From CAYNTG01 sp964400105 (GTDB lineage Bacteria; UBP14; UBA6098): 9,774 bases of DNA. How positions within the stretch are numbered: position 1 is the first letter of the stretch; each line of letters begins with the position of its first letter. Under the pieces are notes generated by a model that made no database searches, had not been told where the DNA came from, and saw only the letters and a program-made list of their open reading frames with translations. Below are positions 6,156-9,774 of this stretch, piece after piece. The stretch covers positions 1-9,774 of the forward strand of contig CAYNTG010000086.1 in NCBI GenBank assembly GCA_964400105.1, read 5' to 3'. The position numbers and the translations under genes are program-made.

Positions 6156-6970
6156 TCCGCATCGATCCCGAAATCGATTGTTCCATCGAATACACGATTC
6201 ACCTTGCCGAAGAGGGTGCACCGCCGACCGGGTTTATCGACCGAAAGGACATCGGGAAGCGCGACCTTCACACTGACGGGGAAATTCGCCTCACCCCTGT
6301 GAACCGCGACCAACGCCGATGCCACAACGCCAGTGCCGCAGGACAAAGTCTCTCCTTCGACACCGCGCTCATATGTTCTGATCTGGATATCGGCGTCGTC
6401 GGTCGGGCATGTAGTCGAGAAATCGACGTTTGTTCCGGCGGGCTTGAACGCGTCGTGGTTACGAATTAGAGTTCCCAACTCGCGCACCGGCGCGAGCCTA
6501 AGCTCTTGACAAAGCACAACGACATGTGGAACGCCGGTATTCACGAAATAATACTCCATCCTCCGTCCGCCGATTTCGAGGGGCTTTGGGCCGAGAACCT
6601 CGCTGGCCGGAGGCATCAGCACCTCGACCTCGTCGTCGCGCACCTCCGCGCTAATAAGCCCGGATTGCGAATCGAAGATCACACCGTCCGGGAAACCGAG
6701 TTCATGGTGGGCGAAATGAGCGATACACCTCGAACCGTTGCCGCAGAACTCGACCTCGCCGCCATCGGCATTGAAATATCTCATACGGAAATCGCCTTTA
6801 TCCGAATGCTCGACAAAAAGCAGTCCATCGGCTCCAATGCCGGTTCGCCGCCTGCAAGTATTTCTCACAAAAGCGCTTTTTTTATCGTCAGCGATGCAAT
6901 CGCTCACGCGGTTATCCAAAACCACGAAATCGTTGCCGCTACCGCTAATTTTTACAAATGGTATTTTCAA
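6143..6970 (-). CDS. dapF: Diaminopimelate epimerase
   Basis: DapF converts L,L-diaminopimelate to meso-diaminopimelate in the cytoplasm, the step supplying the peptidoglycan cross-linking residue and the lysine precursor. The 275 residues match the family's usual length. Visible signatures are the N-terminal KISGSGNDFVVLDN (8-20), the first catalytic cysteine in EFCGNGSRC (Cys76), NTGVPHVVV (144-152), and RTYERGVEGETLSCGTG with the second catalytic cysteine (Cys211). Both cysteines of the two-base racemisation mechanism are present, so it should be active. The start is TTG at 6970, backed by AAAGGTGG six nt upstream; an ATG at 6989 is followed at once by a stop. A promoter lies at 7032-7060. 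It is the first gene of a probable dapF-ecfT transcription unit and diverges from the protease gene. Confidence 0.95.
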   Translation of the reverse strand: MKIPFVKISGSGNDFVVLDNRVSDCIADDKKSAFVRNTCRRRTGIGADGLLFVEHSDKGDFRMRYFNADGGEVEFCGNGSRCIAHFAHHELGFPDGVIFDSQSGLISAEVRDDEVEVLMPPASEVLGPKPLEIGGRRMEYYFVNTGVPHVVVLCQELRLAPVRELGTLIRNHDAFKPAGTNVDFSTTCPTDDADIQIRTYERGVEGETLSCGTGVVASALVAVHRGEANFPVSVKVALPDVLSVDKPGRRCTLFGKVNRVFDGTIDFGIDADCEA

Positions 6971-7031
6971 GATATACCACCTTTACATGATCGGGATCGC
7001 CAAAATACGAAATCTATGAATTTATATTTGT

Positions 7032-7060
7032 ATTATGCCTATTTTTATCGATTGTCGCAA
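7032..7060 (-). promoter_or_regulatory. Promoter of dapF
   Basis: On the minus strand TTGCGA (7055-7060) is followed after exactly 17 bp by CATAAT (7032-7037). The expected start near 7025 leaves a leader of about 55 nt before the TTG at 6970. Confidence 0.5.
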
Positions 7061-7112
7061 GTGAATATCTCGTTTTTTTTATTCGGAAAAAACAAATCAA
7101 AAACAGACGCGC

Positions 7113-7141
7113 TTGACTATGTATCTTTTTGCGATTATATA
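7113..7141 (+). promoter_or_regulatory. Promoter of the C10 peptidase gene
   Basis: TTGACT (7113-7118) and TATATA (7136-7141) are separated by 17 bp, close to the sigma70 consensus. The start would be near 7148, giving a leader of about 33 nt. The ribosome site GAGG (7172-7175) is 5 nt before the ATG at 7181. Confidence 0.65.
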
Positions 7142-7180
7142 TTATAGAACTAAAATTACAAAAATCCATTCGAGGTGAAA

Positions 7181-9774
7181 ATGAAATCCCTGAAAGCTTT
7201 GACAAGCGCACTTTTGCTTGTTCTAATTTCCACATCCTTTGCCATGCCGGTGTCGATAGACGACGTCTATGCGGTTGCCCAAACGCATATCGGTTTAAAT
7301 CGAGATGCACAGACCGGATTTGCCGCTGCAAGAGGATATTTTGCAAACGATCTCGCTATCTCGCAGGTTGTTCCGCTCGGCGTCGAAGATGGCGAAGCGC
7401 CCGCTTATGTCGTTCTTCTCGATCCGACAGGATATATCTTGATCTCAGGCGATAACGACGTCCAGCCGGTGATGGCATATTCGTTTGAGTCCAGCTTCGA
7501 AACCGAGCCGTCGAAGGAGAATTTTCCGCTCGCGGTGTTCCTTCTCGATGCACAAAACCGCATCGCGGCGATCCCGACGATGTCCGCCAGCTATAAACGA
7601 TGCAATAACGAGCTGTGGCATAGATATATCGAAGGCTCTCATTCGCTTTTTGCCGAACATACAAGCACCATAATATATGGCCCATATACCGATACCCGCT
7701 GGAACCAGGGCGATCCATATAACATTTTCTGCCCTATCGACCCGGAAACCGGCGAACGCTGCCCTATCGGGTGCGTCGTTACGGCGATGGGTCAGATAAT
7801 GAATTATTGGGAGTGGCCTCCGTCGGTAACATTCGATACAACCGACAGTTACATCTCCGACGCGACGACTCCGACGATCTTCATCGACGCGCCGACCGCG
7901 AATATGGACACGGTCGATTACAATAGCAGCGGGATCCACCCCGACGACACGACAATGGCTCGATTGCTTTTCGCTTGTGGCGTCGCGATCGATATGATCT
8001 ATCAGGACGGCGGTTCGATGGCGTATTCGCATAACGTCGTTCCCGGCTTTCTCGATCATTTCGGATACCTGACTGCGGACGGCATAATGCCTTCGTCTCC
8101 AACCTTTTATACCGATTTGCTCCTCGACGTCATGGACGGAAGAACGCCATATATGAGCATCCGCAGCCCGGAAGTCGGACACGGCGTGGTTATCGATGGC
8201 TGGAGGGAAACGGGCGAGTTCCACGTCAATTTCGGATGGGGCGGCACCGCCGACGCCTGGTATTTCCTCCCCGAAAGCCTCGCTGAGGATCTAACCATCG
8301 TCGATTTTGGGATCGTGAATATCACGCCGCCGGTAATCACGCATATGCCGGTGGAAAATCTGGTCGGCGATGCCATTATGGGCGGCCATGTTATGCTTAC
8401 CTGGGAGGCCCCGATTAACATCACCGAACCGGTTCTTAGATATAATATCTACAGGCGCGAGGTGTCCGATCTATTTTTCGATTTTATCGGAAACACACAC
8501 GCCCTTAGATTCATGGATCGATACCCGCCGGAGCTGAAACTTTTCGAGTATGCGGTCTCTGCAGTCTATTGCAACGATGTCGAAAGCAAGTTCAGGCAGG
8601 TCCAGGTTTTCACGGAGATCCACGACGGATGGAACCGCGTTGTCACCGGACCGGGCGACGAAACGCCGAACGATGTCACATCGAATGGAATCGGCGGATT
8701 CGTAGCGGTGGGTTCGCAGGTGATTACCGGCTCCGGCAATATGAATGTTTATCTCGTTAATATCAGCGTCTCCGGCAATGTTATCTGGACGGCGACTTAT
8801 GGCGGCTCCGAAGACGACTGCGGGTTCTCTATCGAGCGAACCGGCGACGGCGGTTATATCGTGGCTGGATACACCGAATCGTTCGGGGCCGGCGGCAAAG
8901 ACGCCTGGCTTCTGAAGCTCGATGCCGACGGAGATACGACATGGACGGCGACTTATGGCGGAACGGGCGACGACTGCGCGCGCGACGTCATTCTAAGTGC
9001 CGCTGGCGGATATTCATTCGTGGGATGTCGGGATAACGGAACCGAGGAGGAGATGAGCATCACAAAAATCGATGCCTCCGGTATCGCCGAATGGACAAGA
9101 ACGTTCGACGGTTTCGAGGGATATTCCCATTTCGAGGGTTCGGGCGGAATCTTTTATATCGGCGGTTTTTACACCGACGGACCAATCGGCAATCACGATG
9201 CTATGCTGATGAAGACCGATTCCTCGGATTCGATTTGGACGAGAGCCTATGGCGGCGCCAATCTGGACGAAATATTATCCATCGTTCCATCCGGTGACGG
9301 CGGCGCGGTTATGGCTGGAATCACGCGCTCCTATGGAATCCCGATGTTCACGAGCATCTACATCGTCCGAACGGATTCCGACGGTGACACACTCTGGACG
9401 AGAAACTACGGCGGAATGAAGAATTTCTCGGCGAACTGCCTGGTTGCGCTGAACGACGGTTTCCTGACAATCGGAAGCATCGTCAACAGCGGCAATAAGG
9501 ACGTCTATCTGCTTTACGCCGACATGAATGGCGATACGATCAAGTCGCACACATACAGCACAGCCGCAACCGATATCGGCTACGCGGCGGTGTCATTGCC
9601 CGATAGCTCGCTAGCCGTTGTCGGCAGGACATTCTCGTATATCTCGAATAATTTCTGGATGCTGAAGATAGGCGGCCCGGTTTCTCCGGTCGCCGAGGTT
9701 ATTCCACAAAAACCGGTTTCGACAAATATCTCCGCCTATCCAAATCCATTCAATTCGGCGGTTACAATTTCCGT
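7181..9774 (+). CDS. Secreted C10-family (streptopain-like) cysteine peptidase with FnIII and propeller repeats, partial
   Basis: The frame is open from ATG 7181 to the window end (864 codons, 3' end missing). Order of parts: signal peptide 1-21 (SFA|MP); inhibitory propeptide about 25-125 with the Spi/C10 mark GYILISGDNDVQPVMAYS (ISGD 88-91); C10 peptidase about 170-385 with TRWNQGDPYN (174), catalytic Cys198 in GCVVTAMGQIMNYWEWP, catalytic His334 in GHGVVIDGW and Asn350 in FHVNFGWGG; fibronectin-III-like domain about 388-476; then seven repeats of about 50 residues starting at W484, W536, W588, W638, W686, W739 and K788, each near 'W-T-x-x-Y-G-G-x...DGG-Y-I-V-A-G-x-T...L-L-K-x-D-x-x-G-D'. 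At 853 the YPNPFNSAVTI motif opens a type IX-like secretion tail. It should be exported as an inactive zymogen and act outside the cell or at its surface. All catalytic residues are in place. Confidence 0.88.
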   Translation, partial: MKSLKALTSALLLVLISTSFAMPVSIDDVYAVAQTHIGLNRDAQTGFAAARGYFANDLAISQVVPLGVEDGEAPAYVVLLDPTGYILISGDNDVQPVMAYSFESSFETEPSKENFPLAVFLLDAQNRIAAIPTMSASYKRCNNELWHRYIEGSHSLFAEHTSTIIYGPYTDTRWNQGDPYNIFCPIDPETGERCPIGCVVTAMGQIMNYWEWPPSVTFDTTDSYISDATTPTIFIDAPTANMDTVDYNSSGIHPDDTTMARLLFACGVAIDMIYQDGGSMAYSHNVVPGFLDHFGYLTADGIMPSSPTFYTDLLLDVMDGRTPYMSIRSPEVGHGVVIDGWRETGEFHVNFGWGGTADAWYFLPESLAEDLTIVDFGIVNITPPVITHMPVENLVGDAIMGGHVMLTWEAPINITEPVLRYNIYRREVSDLFFDFIGNTHALRFMDRYPPELKLFEYAVSAVYCNDVESKFRQVQVFTEIHDGWNRVVTGPGDETPNDVTSNGIGGFVAVGSQVITGSGNMNVYLVNISVSGNVIWTATYGGSEDDCGFSIERTGDGGYIVAGYTESFGAGGKDAWLLKLDADGDTTWTATYGGTGDDCARDVILSAAGGYSFVGCRDNGTEEEMSITKIDASGIAEWTRTFDGFEGYSHFEGSGGIFYIGGFYTDGPIGNHDAMLMKTDSSDSIWTRAYGGANLDEILSIVPSGDGGAVMAGITRSYGIPMFTSIYIVRTDSDGDTLWTRNYGGMKNFSANCLVALNDGFLTIGSIVNSGNKDVYLLYADMNGDTIKSHTYSTAATDIGYAAVSLPDSSLAVVGRTFSYISNNFWMLKIGGPVSPVAEVIPQKPVSTNISAYPNPFNSAVTIS

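Noticed and set aside
6506..7147. 213-codon plus-strand open frame across dapF
   Set aside because: It is antisense to dapF, crosses its promoter region, and shows no recognisable domain.
7445..8224. 259-codon minus-strand open frame
   Set aside because: It is antisense to the C10 peptidase catalytic domain, whose motifs and codon pattern are clear; its translation shows no family features and no ribosome site.

Overview
The window looks like chromosomal sequence from an uncultured Gram-negative bacterium, most plausibly one of the candidate phyla around the FCB/WOR-3/Cloacimonetes assemblage. The evidence is a large secreted protease that ends, at the window edge, in a YPNPFN-type C-terminal secretion tail (type IX secretion style), a predicted outer-membrane barrel protein, and frequent TTG start codons with good Shine-Dalgarno sequences. 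The phylum assignment is inference; no rRNA is present.

Positions 1-1643 are an accessory, decaying stretch. They hold a truncated IS110-type transposase N-terminus (minus strand) cut off by a long imperfect inverted repeat, an AT-rich gene for a multi-pass membrane protein whose base composition is unlike the rest, a fragment of an RHS/YD-repeat protein, and a palindromic intergenic repeat. A tRNA-Pro(UGG) gene with its own promoter follows at 1644-1717.

Positions 1723-5180 hold three ordinary-looking genes. A HEAT-repeat protein (minus) and a TetR-family regulator (plus) diverge from a 61-bp gap containing a perfect-arm TetR-type palindrome, which probably controls one or both. The regulator converges on, and overlaps by 29 bp, a 659-residue exported protein (minus) with a FecR-like N-terminal domain and a predicted beta-barrel containing two calcium-loop motifs.

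Positions 5349-6970 (minus) encode diaminopimelate epimerase (dapF), followed with overlap by an EcfT transmembrane component of an ECF vitamin/metal transporter. No EcfA ATPase or S component is visible.

Positions 7181-9774 (plus, open at the window end) encode a C10-family (streptopain-like) cysteine peptidase followed by a fibronectin-III-like domain, seven about 50-residue propeller-type repeats, and the start of a secretion tail. It is transcribed divergently from dapF; a good sigma70-type promoter is visible for each.

No CRISPR array, rRNA or recognisable defence system was seen. The most interesting items are the modular protease, the shared TetR operator, the FecR-domain barrel protein and the repeat-riddled remnant region at the left end.
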